Shown: positions 32,888 through 42,033 of the stretch, piece after piece
How the letters are laid out: each line of letters starts with the position of its first letter
Numbering within the stretch: the stretch's first letter is position 1
Source of the DNA: Flavobacterium pokkalii
Lineage (GTDB): Bacteria > Bacteroidota > Bacteroidia > Flavobacteriales > Flavobacteriaceae
NCBI RefSeq assembly: GCF_014596575.1
Contig: NZ_NASZ01000002.1
Coordinates: forward strand, 124,001 to 188,000
Direction: 5' to 3'
Length of the DNA: 64,000 nucleotides
Program-made: the position numbers and the translations under genes
The notes under the pieces: model-generated
What the model was told of the DNA's origin: nothing
The model's database searches: none
Seen by the model: only the letters and a program-made list of their open reading frames with translations

Positions 32888-34240
32888 ATGAACTTAAATC
32901 AAATACAAAACGTCTATTTTATCGGTATCGGTGGTATTGGTATGAGTGCTTTGGCGCGTTATTTTAAGTACATTGGAAAAGAAGTTTCTGGTTATGATAA
33001 AACGCCTACAATTTTAACCAATGAGTTGATTGATAGCGGAATTGATATTCATTTTGAAGATGATATTAATTTGATTCCTAAAAATTATTTTGTTGAAAAT
33101 ACTTTGGTAATTATTACTCCTGCTGTGCCTAAAAATCATTCGCAATGGAATTATTTCTTAGAGCGCAATTATCAGGTTAAAAAACGTGCCGAAGTTTTAG
33201 GGATTATTACTAAAGATACGTTTTGTTTTGCGGTGGCGGGAACTCACGGAAAAACAACTACCTCAAGTATTTTGGGGCATATTTTGCATGAAAGTGGCGC
33301 GGATGTGACGGCTTTTATCGGCGGGATTGTGGAGAATTATAATTCCAATTTAATAGGCAGCGGAAAAACGGTAACTGTAGTTGAAGCTGATGAATTTGAT
33401 CGTTCCTTTTTGCATTTGCATCCCAATATTGCCTGCGTAACTTCTATGGATGCTGATCACTTAGATATTTATGGAACCGATGAAGCTATTAAAGAATCGT
33501 TTACAGAATTTGCTGATAAAGTTCAGGATAAAAATAAATTGTTTGTAACCACTCAATTACCACTTTCTGGTGTAACTGTAGGAGTTAATGAAAAAGCGGT
33601 TTACAACGCTTTTAATATTAGAATTGAAGATGGTAGTTATGTTTTTGATGTAGAAACTCCAAATGGGATTTTGAAAGATTTTCGTTTTGGACTGCCGGGA
33701 AGACACAATTTGATGAATGCTTTAATGGCTCTTGCAATGGCAGTAAATTTCGGCACCCCAACCGATGCCATTGCAAGAGCCTTAGCTTCGTTCAAAGGAA
33801 TCAGAAGACGTTTTTCGTATCAAATTAAATCGGAAAATTTGGTTTATATCGATGATTATGCGCATCATCCTACTGAAATTAATGCAGTGCATCAGGCGGT
33901 GAGAGAGTTGTATCCGGGTAAAAAAGTGTTGGCTGTTTTTCAACCACATCTTTTTAGTCGAACCAGGGATTTTGTGGATGATTTTGCTAAAAGTCTTTCA
34001 CAGTTTGACGAAGTGTTTTTAATGGATATTTATCCGGCAAGAGAATTGCCGATGGAAGGAGTAACATCGGAGTGGTTGTTATCTAAAATTGATAATCCAA
34101 ACAAGAAAATTGTTTCTAAAGAAGCATTAATTCCGATGATGGTAGAAAATAATGCATCTGTTTATGTGACTATTGGTGCAGGTGATATTGGAGAAATGGT
34201 AGGGGAAATTAAAAACGCATTGAATGAGAAAAATATTTAA
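32888..34240 (+). CDS. murC: UDP-N-acetylmuramate:L-alanine ligase
   Basis: Cytosolic Mur ligase that adds L-alanine, the first stem-peptide residue. The 450-residue product has the N-terminal Rossmann loop FIGIGGIGMSALARYF, ATP loop AGTHGKTTTSSILGHIL, the metal-binding Glu and His in EADEFDRSFLHLHP, DADHLDIYGT, and C-terminal YIDDYAHHPTEI with FQPHLFSRTRDF. Its 3' end overlaps ftsQ by 17 nt. Together with murE, murD, mraY and murG it covers most of lipid II synthesis; murF and ddl are not in the window. Confidence 0.97.
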   Translation: MNLNQIQNVYFIGIGGIGMSALARYFKYIGKEVSGYDKTPTILTNELIDSGIDIHFEDDINLIPKNYFVENTLVIITPAVPKNHSQWNYFLERNYQVKKRAEVLGIITKDTFCFAVAGTHGKTTTSSILGHILHESGADVTAFIGGIVENYNSNLIGSGKTVTVVEADEFDRSFLHLHPNIACVTSMDADHLDIYGTDEAIKESFTEFADKVQDKNKLFVTTQLPLSGVTVGVNEKAVYNAFNIRIEDGSYVFDVETPNGILKDFRFGLPGRHNLMNALMALAMAVNFGTPTDAIARALASFKGIRRRFSYQIKSENLVYIDDYAHHPTEINAVHQAVRELYPGKKVLAVFQPHLFSRTRDFVDDFAKSLSQFDEVFLMDIYPARELPMEGVTSEWLLSKIDNPNKKIVSKEALIPMMVENNASVYVTIGAGDIGEMVGEIKNALNEKNI

Positions 34241-34949
34241 CTGGGCTAATGTCAGATTAATTTTAATGTTTGCCTTGGTGTTGTTTCTTTTTTCGTTCAC
34301 ATCAAAGCGAAATGAGAAGCGAAAACTGGCTAAAATCAATGTAGTTTTTGTAGGAGAAAACAATCTTTTTATCAAAGAAGAAGCGGTTAATAAATTGTTA
34401 ATAGAAAATATGAACAACCGTTTAGCTATTGAAAAAGATAAATTAGATTTGAATAAGCTAGAGAAAATACTAGATTCAAATGCAATGATTGATGAATCGG
34501 ATGTGTTTGTAAGTATCGATGGTGTTTTGAAAGCGGTTGTAAAGCAAAAGACTCCTGTAGCCAGAGTGGTCAGTGAATTTGAATCTTTTTATGTTGATTA
34601 TAAAGGCGGTAAGATGCCGCTTTCGGATAATTTTACAGCCAGAGTCCCACTGGTGTCCGGAGATATAAACAGTAAGAATGAAGAGAAATTGGCGCGTTTG
34701 TTTCGTGTGATTTATGAGGATGATTTTTTGAAAAAAAACATCATTGCAATTCAAATTATGCCGAATGCGAGCTTAAAAATGTTCAACAGGAATTATAATT
34801 ACCAGATTGATTTTGGTAGTATGAGGAATTTTGAAACAAAATTTAAGAACTATAAAGCCTTTTTTCAAAAGGCGGTTTTAGATAGTACATTGTATAAATA
34901 CAAAAAAATTGACCTGAGGTTTACAAAACAAGTAGTTTGCACTAAATAA
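34224..34949 (+). CDS. ftsQ: cell division protein FtsQ/DivIB
   Basis: The 241-residue bitopic membrane protein has a short basic cytoplasmic N-terminus, one transmembrane helix (about 10-25, LILMFALVLFLFSFTS) and a periplasmic region with a POTRA-like part (KINVVFVGENNLFIKEEAVNKLL) and a beta domain ending in KIDLRFTKQVVC. Sequence similarity among FtsQ proteins is low, but size, topology and position between murC and ftsA are decisive. It links FtsL-FtsB to the divisome. It overlaps murC by 17 nt and ends 6 nt before ftsA. Confidence 0.92.
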   Translation: MRKIFNWANVRLILMFALVLFLFSFTSKRNEKRKLAKINVVFVGENNLFIKEEAVNKLLIENMNNRLAIEKDKLDLNKLEKILDSNAMIDESDVFVSIDGVLKAVVKQKTPVARVVSEFESFYVDYKGGKMPLSDNFTARVPLVSGDINSKNEEKLARLFRVIYEDDFLKKNIIAIQIMPNASLKMFNRNYNYQIDFGSMRNFETKFKNYKAFFQKAVLDSTLYKYKKIDLRFTKQVVCTK

Positions 34950-34955
34950 TAGAAA

Positions 34956-36335
34956 ATGGAAAAAGAGAATATTGCAGTAGGTCTAGATATAGGGACAACC
35001 AAAATCGTTGCCATGATTGGAAAGAAAAATGAGTATGGGAAGTTAGAAATTTTGGGGGTCGGAAAATCCAAGAGCTTAGGTGTGGCCAGAGGGGTGGTAA
35101 ATAACATTACACAAACCATCCAGTCTATTCAGCAGGCAATAAATGATGCGGAAGTAAATTCAGGTTATAAAATTAAAGATGTTGTAGTAGGAATTGCGGG
35201 TCAGCATATTCGCAGTATTCAACATACAGATTACATTAGTCGTAGCAATCCTGAGGAGGTTATTGGTGGTGCTGATATTCAGTTGTTGATTGATCAGGTG
35301 AATAAATTAGCAATGTTACCGGGAGAGGAAATTATTCACGTATTGCCTCAGGAATTTAAAATTGACGGACAATCTGAAATAAAAGAACCTATCGGGATGT
35401 ACGGAGGGCGCTTAGAATCCAGCTTTCATGTGGTGGTAGGTCAGGCTTCTTCAATTCGTAATGTGGGTCGTTGTATTCAGAGTTCCGGAATTGAGTTGTC
35501 CGGATTAACATTGGAGCCTTTAGCTTCGTCTGATGCTGTTTTGAGTCAGGAAGAAAAAGAAGCCGGAGTGGCTTTGATTGATATTGGTGGTGGAACAACT
35601 GACTTGGCAATTTTTAAAGACGGAATTATTCGTCATACCGCTGTGATTCCTTTTGGAGGGAATGTAATCACAGATGATATCAAAGAAGGTTGTTCTATTA
35701 TAGAAAAACAGGCTGAATTATTAAAAGTAAAATTTGGATCTGCCTGGCCGGGAGAAAATAAAGACAATGAAATTGTTTCGATTCCGGGATTAAGAGGCAG
35801 AGAGCCTAAGGAAATTTCGCTTAAAAATTTATCCAAAATTATTCATGCCCGTGTAGTTGAAATCATCGAGCAGGTTTTTAACGAAGTGAAAGCTTACGGA
35901 CATGAAGATCCAAGAAAAAAACTAATTGCCGGAATTGTGCTTACCGGTGGTGGTGCTCAGTTGAAACACATTAAACAATTAGTGGAGTATATCACAGGAA
36001 TGGATACCAGAATTGGATATCCAAATGAGCATTTGGCTGGTAATTCGGATGAGGAGTTTTCAAGTCCGTTATATGCTACAGCAGTTGGATTAGTGATGAA
36101 CAGTATTGCAAATAATACGCAAAGTGCTGTTAGAAAAGAAGAAGTAGTTCAGCAAAGAAATGTTTTTTACCGTGAACCGGTAGCCGAACCTGTAGAAAGA
36201 GTTCAGCAGCAGGTAGAAGAAGTGGAAACAGAAGTTTATTCTAAAAAAGAAGAATCTACAGGAGATAAGATTAAGCGTTCTTTCTTTGATCGTTATGTAG
36301 ATAAAATCAAAGATTTTTTAGATAACGCTGAGTAA
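34956..36335 (+). CDS. ftsA: cell division protein FtsA
   Basis: Actin-like ATPase that tethers FtsZ to the membrane. The 459-residue protein has phosphate loop 1 VGLDIGTTKIVAMIG, the 1C insertion domain (about 85-165, HVLPQEFKIDGQ), phosphate 2 ALIDIGGGTTDLAIF and the adenosine motif GIVLTGGGAQL. The C-terminal helix GDKIKRSFFDRYVDKIKDFLDNAE looks amphipathic and would serve as the membrane-targeting sequence. A charged linker of about 60 residues (390-435) separates it from the actin fold. ftsZ follows 55 nt downstream. Confidence 0.96.
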   Translation: MEKENIAVGLDIGTTKIVAMIGKKNEYGKLEILGVGKSKSLGVARGVVNNITQTIQSIQQAINDAEVNSGYKIKDVVVGIAGQHIRSIQHTDYISRSNPEEVIGGADIQLLIDQVNKLAMLPGEEIIHVLPQEFKIDGQSEIKEPIGMYGGRLESSFHVVVGQASSIRNVGRCIQSSGIELSGLTLEPLASSDAVLSQEEKEAGVALIDIGGGTTDLAIFKDGIIRHTAVIPFGGNVITDDIKEGCSIIEKQAELLKVKFGSAWPGENKDNEIVSIPGLRGREPKEISLKNLSKIIHARVVEIIEQVFNEVKAYGHEDPRKKLIAGIVLTGGGAQLKHIKQLVEYITGMDTRIGYPNEHLAGNSDEEFSSPLYATAVGLVMNSIANNTQSAVRKEEVVQQRNVFYREPVAEPVERVQQQVEEVETEVYSKKEESTGDKIKRSFFDRYVDKIKDFLDNAE

Positions 36336-36390
36336 CAGGAAGAAAGAGAAGAATAAAGACAAAATATATTAATATCAAATACCAAATAAT

Positions 36391-38373
36391 ATGACGAGCA
36401 ACTCAGAATTTGGAAGTATTTCATTTGATTTGCCTAAAAATCAATCAAATGTAATCAAAGTAATTGGTGTAGGAGGAGGCGGTAGTAACGCGATCAACCA
36501 CATGTTTAGACAGGGAATTAAAGGTGTTGATTTTATTGTTTGTAATACCGATTCGCAAGCTTTACAAAACAGTGCTGTGCCTAACAAAATTCAGTTAGGA
36601 GTAAACTTAACAGAAGGTCTTGGAGCCGGAGCAAACCCGGATGTAGGACAACAGTCGGCTATTGAAAGTATTGCGGATATCGAAAAGATGTTAGACCGCA
36701 ATACGAAGATGGTTTTTATTACTGCCGGAATGGGTGGAGGTACCGGAACCGGTGCTGCGCCAGTAATTGCTCAACTGGCTAAGGAAAGAGAAATTCTGAC
36801 TGTAGGTATCGTGACTTTGCCGTTTACTTTTGAAGGAAAGGTGCGTCAGGAGCAAGCGCTTATCGGAATTGAAAAATTGCGTAAACAGGTAGATTCTTTA
36901 ATTGTTATTAATAATAACAAATTAAGAGAAGTTTATGGAAATCTTGGTTTTAAAGCCGGATTCTCTAAAGCGGATGAAGTTTTGGCAACTGCCTCAAGAG
37001 GAATTGCTGAAGTAATTACGCATCACTATACCCAAAATATCGATTTGCGTGATGCTAAAACAGTTTTAGCAAATAGTGGAACTGCTATTATGGGATCAGC
37101 TGTATCTGCGGGTGAAAACAGAGCGAAAGAAGCTATTATTGCTGCTTTGGATTCTCCATTATTGAATGATAACAAAATTACAGGTGCCAAAAACGTATTG
37201 TTGCTCATCGTTTCTGGATCTAATGAAATTACTTTAGATGAAATTGGAGAAATCAATGACCATATTCAAAGCGAAGCTGGTTATAATGCCAATATCATCA
37301 TGGGGGTTGGTGAAGATGAAACATTAGGAGATGCTGTAGCGGTAACGATTATTGCTACCGGATTTGATATTGAACAACAAAGTGGAATTGTAAATACAGA
37401 ACCTAAAAAAATCATTCATACTTTAGAAGATGAGCAAAAAATTGTTCATAATCTAAGTAGTGCTCCGGTTGCTAATTTTGATTTGAATATTGATAAACCC
37501 GTATCTGCTCCGGAAAATAAAGTGGTTTTTGAATTGATTGATGATGAAGAAGAAGTAGTTGCGGCTGCTCCTCAGGTTCAGGAAACGGTAGTTCCGGTTC
37601 CGGGAAACGAGGACTTGATGGCAATGTCGGAATTTATTAAAAATATCGATGTTACTTTTGAGATTGTTTCTCCAATCAAAGAGGAAGAATTTACTTTTTC
37701 GGCTCCAAAAGTAGAAGAAGTAAAACAGCCCGTTGTTGAAGAACCGAAAGCAGTAGAAAAACAAGAGCAAACTTCGTTTTCTTTTGATTTGCCTCTTTTT
37801 AAATCAGAACCTGCGCAGCCAGAACCTGTTCAGGAACAACCAAAAGAAGAAAGAGTTTTATTTGAATTGACAAATGAAACTAAAGAGATCAAGGTGAAAG
37901 AAGCAGTTCAGTTTGTGCCTGTAACGGAGGTTTCTGAAAAAGGAGTTATCAAGTATTCTTTAGAGGAATACATGGATGCTGAAAACGAGTTAACAGCTGC
38001 CAAGCCTGCTGCGAAAGTAGTAGAGGAAGTGATTCCGGAGGAATTGAACATTACGATGAAAAAAGTAGAATTGGCTCAGGATGATTTTTCTAAAGCTGAG
38101 GATATTTCGCCAATCGAAATGACAATTGAAGAAACATTGCGTTTAAGAGCTGATGAGAGAAGAAAAAAATTAAAAGAATTCAATTACAAGTTTCATAATA
38201 ATGTTTCCCGTATTGATGAGTATGAAAAAGAACCTGCTTATAAAAGATTAGGTATCGATATTTCAAACAATCAAACAAATAATGCAAATTCAAGAATATC
38301 AGTTGGAACCGATAGTAATAACGATTTACAATTGCGTTCTAACAACTCATATTTGCATGATAATGTAGATTAG
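36391..38373 (+). CDS. ftsZ: cell division tubulin homolog FtsZ with long C-terminal extension
   Basis: FtsZ polymerises with GTP to form the division ring. The GTPase core (about 15-330) is standard, with GVGGGGSNAINHM, NTDSQAL and the tubulin signature GGGTGTG (115-121). The protein is 660 residues long against about 380-400 in most bacteria. The extension is an acidic, Pro/Glu/Val-rich linker (about 345-560), then a charged helix (about 580-630, TIEETLRLRADERRKKLKEF) and a terminal peptide QLRSNNSYLHDNVD. The last part probably replaces the usual FtsA-binding tail. It is the last gene of the dcw cluster and is followed by a terminator. Confidence 0.97.
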   Translation: MTSNSEFGSISFDLPKNQSNVIKVIGVGGGGSNAINHMFRQGIKGVDFIVCNTDSQALQNSAVPNKIQLGVNLTEGLGAGANPDVGQQSAIESIADIEKMLDRNTKMVFITAGMGGGTGTGAAPVIAQLAKEREILTVGIVTLPFTFEGKVRQEQALIGIEKLRKQVDSLIVINNNKLREVYGNLGFKAGFSKADEVLATASRGIAEVITHHYTQNIDLRDAKTVLANSGTAIMGSAVSAGENRAKEAIIAALDSPLLNDNKITGAKNVLLLIVSGSNEITLDEIGEINDHIQSEAGYNANIIMGVGEDETLGDAVAVTIIATGFDIEQQSGIVNTEPKKIIHTLEDEQKIVHNLSSAPVANFDLNIDKPVSAPENKVVFELIDDEEEVVAAAPQVQETVVPVPGNEDLMAMSEFIKNIDVTFEIVSPIKEEEFTFSAPKVEEVKQPVVEEPKAVEKQEQTSFSFDLPLFKSEPAQPEPVQEQPKEERVLFELTNETKEIKVKEAVQFVPVTEVSEKGVIKYSLEEYMDAENELTAAKPAAKVVEEVIPEELNITMKKVELAQDDFSKAEDISPIEMTIEETLRLRADERRKKLKEFNYKFHNNVSRIDEYEKEPAYKRLGIDISNNQTNNANSRISVGTDSNNDLQLRSNNSYLHDNVD

Positions 38374-38393
38374 TTAGCTTAATTTCATAGATA

Positions 38394-38434
38394 ATAACCC
38401 GAAGATTGCATTTAATTTTCGGGTTATTTTTTTT
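38394..38434 (+). terminator. terminator of the dcw cluster after ftsZ
   Basis: AATAACCCGAA pairs with TTCGGGTTATT and is followed by a T tract. A promoter-like TACCTTCG (38435-38442) follows at once and may drive the yqeY gene. Confidence 0.8.
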
Positions 38435-38547
38435 ACCTTCGCGCAGCATTAAAGTTTAGCAAATGTTTCTTTGGAGGTGTTTTGTTACAACTTTTTTTAA
38501 AAACTAATGTCAAATAAAGCAGTACTGCTTGTTAATAAAATACAACA

Positions 38548-38997
38548 ATGAGTTTATCAGTAAAAATCATGGATGAGATGAAAACAGCCATGAAAGCAAA
38601 AGATACCGTAGCATTAGAAGCTTTAAGAGCTATAAAATCAGAATTGTTATTAGCGCAAACTTCTTCAGGTTCTAAAGAGGAGATTTCTGAAGATGAAGAA
38701 ATAAAATTGTTACAACGTTTAGTAAAAACCCGTAAAGAAAGTGCCCGAATTTATACGGAACAAAACCGTCCTGATTTGGTTGAACCGGAATTAGCTCAGG
38801 TAGCGGTTATCGAGAAGTTTTTACCGGCACAGTTAAGTGAAGCTGAAATCGAAGCTGTAATTGCGAAAATTATTGCCGAAACTGGTGCTTCCGGAATTGC
38901 ATCTATGGGTAAAGTAATGGGATTGGCAACTTCTCAATTGGGCGGGGCTGCAGAAGGAAAAGTGGTTTCTGGTATTGTTAAAAAATTATTAGTTTAA
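38548..38997 (+). CDS. GatB/YqeY domain-containing protein
   Basis: The 149-residue helical protein matches the YqeY family: an N-terminal helical half (KIMDEMKTAMKAKDTVALEALRAIKSELL, KLLQRLVKTRKESARIYTEQNRPDL) and a C-terminal tail domain like that of the amidotransferase subunit GatB (FLPAQLSEAEIEAVIAKIIAETGA, GKVMGLATSQLGGAAEGKVVSGIVKKLL). In GatB this tail binds tRNA; the role of free-standing YqeY is not established. It is a single-gene unit between the dcw terminator and a hairpin that precedes tRNA-Arg. Confidence 0.93.
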   Translation: MSLSVKIMDEMKTAMKAKDTVALEALRAIKSELLLAQTSSGSKEEISEDEEIKLLQRLVKTRKESARIYTEQNRPDLVEPELAQVAVIEKFLPAQLSEAEIEAVIAKIIAETGASGIASMGKVMGLATSQLGGAAEGKVVSGIVKKLLV

Positions 38998-39003
38998 AAG
39001 TTT

Positions 39004-39063
39004 AAATTCCCAAAAGAAATTTCAAATTTCAATTTTTTTAGTTTTGGAATTTGAGTTTTTTTT
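39004..39063 (+). terminator. terminator-like inverted repeat after the yqeY gene
   Basis: AAATTCCCAAAA pairs, with one bulged base, with TTTTGGAATTT and is followed by a T tract. The core resembles hairpins at 20306-20352 and 58464-58502. Confidence 0.6.
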
Positions 39064-39086
39064 AAAATTGGTATTTATATAAAAAT

Positions 39087-39160
39087 GGCTGCGTAGTTCA
39101 ACTGGATAGAATATCAGATTTCGGCTCTGAGGGTTGGGGGTTCGAACCCCTCCGCAGTCA
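39087..39160 (+). tRNA. tRNA-Arg(TCG)
   Basis: The 74-nt cloverleaf has acceptor GGCTGCG pairing with CGCAGTC (one G:U pair) and discriminator A. Anticodon stem TCAGA/TCTGA encloses loop TTTCGGC, giving anticodon TCG for CGA codons. T stem-loop GGGGG-TTCGAAC-CCCTC is present. No complete CCA is encoded. A terminator follows. Confidence 0.93.
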
Positions 39161-39164
39161 CCTT

Positions 39165-39197
39165 AAAAAGCAATAGAATTATTTCTATTGCTTTTTT
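39165..39197 (+). terminator. terminator after tRNA-Arg
   Basis: AAGCAATAGAA pairs with TTCTATTGCTT over a short loop and is followed by a T tract. Confidence 0.8.
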
Positions 39198-39245
39198 GCT
39201 TTTTAAAGAATATATTTAGCAATCCAAATCTCTTAAACTTAATTT

Positions 39246-40064
39246 ATGGCTACTGTTTTTCAGGTACTCACTACGTTGTTAATGGTAGTTCTGTTAGTTG
39301 TTTTTGTTTTTAAAATTATAATAGAACCTGTTTATGTTCTTTTTTATAATAAGCCGGTTTATATTCACTACTATTTTCCGGTTCGCAAATTAGATGTAGT
39401 TCAAAGTGATTTTTTGGAACGCCATTTTTCTTTTTATAAAAAATTATCTCCGCAAAAAAAGAAGTATTTTAATCATCGTGTGGCTGCTTTTGTTGCTAAA
39501 TACCAATTTATTGGTCAGGCAGGTTTTGAGGTAACCGAGGAGGTGAAATTGCTCCTTGCGGCTACTTATGTGATGTTGACCTTTGGAATGCGTCATTATC
39601 GGATTAATAATTTTAATAAAATTATCATTTATGCCGAAAGCTATTATTCGGTTATAACCAAACAATACCACAAAGGCGAATTTAATCCGGCTTTAAAAGC
39701 TTTGGTGTTTTCCTGGAAAGATTTTGAAGAAGGTTTACGATGCGAAAATGATAATTTAAATTTAGGATTGCATGAGTTTTCGCATGCTTTGTACTTCCAT
39801 GGATTAAAAGGGCGGGATCAGAGTAGTGTTGTTTTTGCGGATTCCTATGATAAGATTATTGCTTATCTCAAGCGCCCTGATGTTTTAAACGGGCTTATTG
39901 CGTCAAATTATTTTCGAATTTACGCTTATACCAATCAGGCTGAATTTGTAGCTGTGGTTTTGGAACATTTCTTTGAAACCCCTTTGAAATTCAAACAGGA
40001 GCATCCTGAGCTTTTTACGATTGTTGCCGAAATGATCAATATAAAAGAAGAGTATTTTGCTTAA
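39246..40064 (+). CDS. zinc-dependent peptidase, MtfA/M90 family
   Basis: The 272-residue protein has an N-terminal transmembrane segment (about 8-30), so the catalytic domain is membrane-tethered, unlike soluble E. coli MtfA. The zinc motif H176-E177-F-S-H180 lies in LGLHEFSHALYFHG, and the downstream QAEFVAVVLEHFFE segment is where the family has its third ligand. MtfA in E. coli is an aminopeptidase that also sequesters the Mlc repressor; that second role need not apply here. It is convergent with rpe and shares its terminator. Start at ATG 39246 fits the membrane segment. Confidence 0.87.
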   Translation: MATVFQVLTTLLMVVLLVVFVFKIIIEPVYVLFYNKPVYIHYYFPVRKLDVVQSDFLERHFSFYKKLSPQKKKYFNHRVAAFVAKYQFIGQAGFEVTEEVKLLLAATYVMLTFGMRHYRINNFNKIIIYAESYYSVITKQYHKGEFNPALKALVFSWKDFEEGLRCENDNLNLGLHEFSHALYFHGLKGRDQSSVVFADSYDKIIAYLKRPDVLNGLIASNYFRIYAYTNQAEFVAVVLEHFFETPLKFKQEHPELFTIVAEMINIKEEYFA

Positions 40065-40068
40065 AAAA

Positions 40069-40104
40069 AAACACTCCAAAAGAAAATTACTTTTGGAGTG
40101 AATT
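40069..40104. terminator. bidirectional terminator between the M90 peptidase gene and rpe
   Basis: CACTCCAAAAG pairs with CTTTTGGAGTG, with an A tract before and an AT-rich run after. The flanking genes are convergent. Confidence 0.75.
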
Positions 40105-40123
40105 ATATTTTTAAAGTTTTACT

Positions 40124-40786
40124 TTATAGAGTAGTGATTTTTTTCAAATCAGCCACAGTAGCAATTGGGTCAGCAGAACCAAAAACATAGCTTCCGGCTA
40201 CCAAAACATCGGCTCCGGCTTCAGCTAATTGTTTAGCATTTTTGTTAGTTACACCACCATCAATTTCAATAATGGTTGAAGCGCCTTTTCTGTTGATTAA
40301 GGCTTTTAATTTTCTAACTTTGTCATAAGTGTTTTCAATGAACGATTGTCCTCCGAAACCTGGATTTACGCTCATGATTAAAACCATATCTATGTCGTTG
40401 ATTACATCTTCTAATAAATCAACGCTGGTGTGTGGATTTAAAGAAACTCCTGCTTTCATGCCTTCGGCTTTGATTGCCTGAATAGTTCGGTGTAAATGCG
40501 GACAGGCTTCTAAATGTACCGTAAGAATATCAGCTCCCAATTTTTTAAAAGTAGAAATATATCTGTCAGGATCAACAATCATCAAATGTACGTCGATGGT
40601 TTTTGTAGCATGTCTTTTAATAGCTTCTAAAACCGGCATTCCAAAAGAAATATTAGGAACAAAAACGCCATCCATGATGTCAATATGAAACCAATCGGCC
40701 TCGCTGGTATTAATCATTTCTATATCACGCTGCAGATTGGCAAAATCAGCGGCTAATACAGAAGGAGCAATAAGTGTGTTTTTCAT
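40124..40786 (-). CDS. rpe: ribulose-phosphate 3-epimerase
   Basis: Cytosolic pentose-phosphate enzyme that interconverts ribulose-5-phosphate and xylulose-5-phosphate. The 220-residue TIM barrel shows APSVLAADFANLQRDI, DWFHIDIMDGVFVPNISFG with His/Asp metal ligands, DVHLMIVDPD, SVNPGFGGQSFIENTYDKVRKL and EIDGGVTNKNAKQLAEAGADVLVAGSYVF. The frame is open 18 codons upstream of ATG 40786, but the box TACCTTTG (40809-40816) lies inside that stretch, so MKNTLIAPSVL is the start. It is downstream of rpoD on the same strand, with a terminator between them. Confidence 0.96.
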   Translation of the reverse strand: MKNTLIAPSVLAADFANLQRDIEMINTSEADWFHIDIMDGVFVPNISFGMPVLEAIKRHATKTIDVHLMIVDPDRYISTFKKLGADILTVHLEACPHLHRTIQAIKAEGMKAGVSLNPHTSVDLLEDVINDIDMVLIMSVNPGFGGQSFIENTYDKVRKLKALINRKGASTIIEIDGGVTNKNAKQLAEAGADVLVAGSYVFGSADPIATVADLKKITTL

Positions 40787-40808
40787 TGTGGTTGTGTTGA
40801 AATTTTTG

Positions 40809-40816
40809 CAAAGGTA
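40809..40816 (-). promoter_or_regulatory. promoter -7 box for rpe
   Basis: TACCTTTG on the minus strand matches TAnnTTTG and ends 22 nt before ATG 40786. Confidence 0.65.
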
Positions 40817-40878
40817 CAAAATCAAATGTTTTTTATACAAGTCGCTTTATGCTTTGTTTTTGAGAAGATTGTATAATA

Positions 40879-40910
40879 AAAAACTCCGGTGTTTCTGCCG
40901 GAGTTTTCTA
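40879..40910 (-). terminator. terminator of rpoD
   Basis: AAAACTCCGG pairs with CCGGAGTTTT over an 8-nt loop. On the minus strand it ends in a T tract about 25 nt after the rpoD stop codon. Confidence 0.82.
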
Positions 40911-40935
40911 CTAGAAATAATTAATTATGGGAAAA

Positions 40936-41799
40936 TTATCCTAAGTATGTTTTTAAAATTTTACTTCTTGAAGTGTGTTTCAATCTTCGGATGGCTTTTT
41001 CTTTAATTTGACGAACACGCTCACGAGTCAAGTCAAAAGTTTCTCCGATTTCTTCTAAAGTCATTGGGTGCTGATCACCTAATCCAAAGTACAAACGAAC
41101 TACATCGGCCTCACGAGGAGTTAAAGTTTCTAAAGAACGCTCGATTTCGGTACGTAATGATTCGTGGATTAATTCTCTGTCAGGATTTGGAGATTCACCG
41201 GAACGCAATACATCGTAAAGGTTAGAATCTTCTCCTTCAACAAGTGGCGCATCCATGGATAAGTGACGTCCGGAGTTTTTCATAGACTCTTTTACATCAT
41301 TTACCGTCATATCCAGTTCTTTTGCAATTTCTTCTGCAGATGGCGGACGCTCATTAGATTGCTCTAATAAGGCATACATTTTGTTGATTTTATTGATAGA
41401 ACCAATTTTGTTTAATGGCAAACGAACGATACGGGATTGCTCGGCTAAAGCTTGTAAAATAGACTGACGAATCCACCAAACAGCATACGAAATGAATTTG
41501 AAACCACGGGTTTCATCAAAACGTTGTGCGGCTTTAATCAATCCTAAATTTCCTTCGTTAATCAAATCGGGAAGGGTTAATCCCTGATTTTGATATTGTT
41601 TAGCTACCGAAACAACGAAACGCAAGTTGGCTTTTGTTAGTTTTTCAAGTGCTCTTTGGTCACCCGCTTTAATGCGTTGTGCTAATTCTACCTCTTCGTC
41701 AGCGGTAATAAGGTCAACTTTACCAATTTCTTGTAAATATTTGTCTAAGGAAGCAGTTTCACGATTGGTAACCTGCTTGGTAATTTTAAGTTGTCTCAT
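40936..41799 (-). CDS. rpoD: primary RNA polymerase sigma factor RpoD/SigA
   Basis: The 287-residue group 1 sigma factor lacks region 1.1 and the non-conserved region, as in other Bacteroidota. Regions are recognisable in order: 1.2 [16 protein letters not shown], 2 [12 protein letters not shown] to [21 protein letters not shown], 3 with [13 protein letters not shown], and 4 with [16 protein letters not shown] and helix-turn-helix [27 protein letters not shown]. Bacteroidota primary sigma factors read the -33/-7 promoter with TAnnTTTG, which is the box found before many genes here. It has its own terminator; I see no clear -7 box in the 230-nt gap upstream. Confidence 0.96.
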   Translation of the reverse strand: MRQLKITKQVTNRETASLDKYLQEIGKVDLITADEEVELAQRIKAGDQRALEKLTKANLRFVVSVAKQYQNQGLTLPDLINEGNLGLIKAAQRFDETRGFKFISYAVWWIRQSILQALAEQSRIVRLPLNKIGSINKINKMYALLEQSNERPPSAEEIAKELDMTVNDVKESMKNSGRHLSMDAPLVEGEDSNLYDVLRSGESPNPDRELIHESLRTEIERSLETLTPREADVVRLYFGLGDQHPMTLEEIGETFDLTRERVRQIKEKAIRRLKHTSRSKILKTYLG

Positions 41800-42033
41800 G
41801 ATTTTGTTGTCCCAATTTTAAGTGTACAAGTGGTTATACGTTTAGAAGTTGAAAAAAGTTACAAAAAATTGAAAATAATTTATATTATTTCAATATGAGT
41901 ATTTTGTAAGGTTTTATTTGTTTGATTTGTAATGGGTTAGTTGTTTTTTTATTGTAGTTAATTATTTGTAAATACTAATATTTGTATTTTAAAGTTTACT
42001 AAATTTAAGTGTTAATCTTAAAACTGAAATGTT

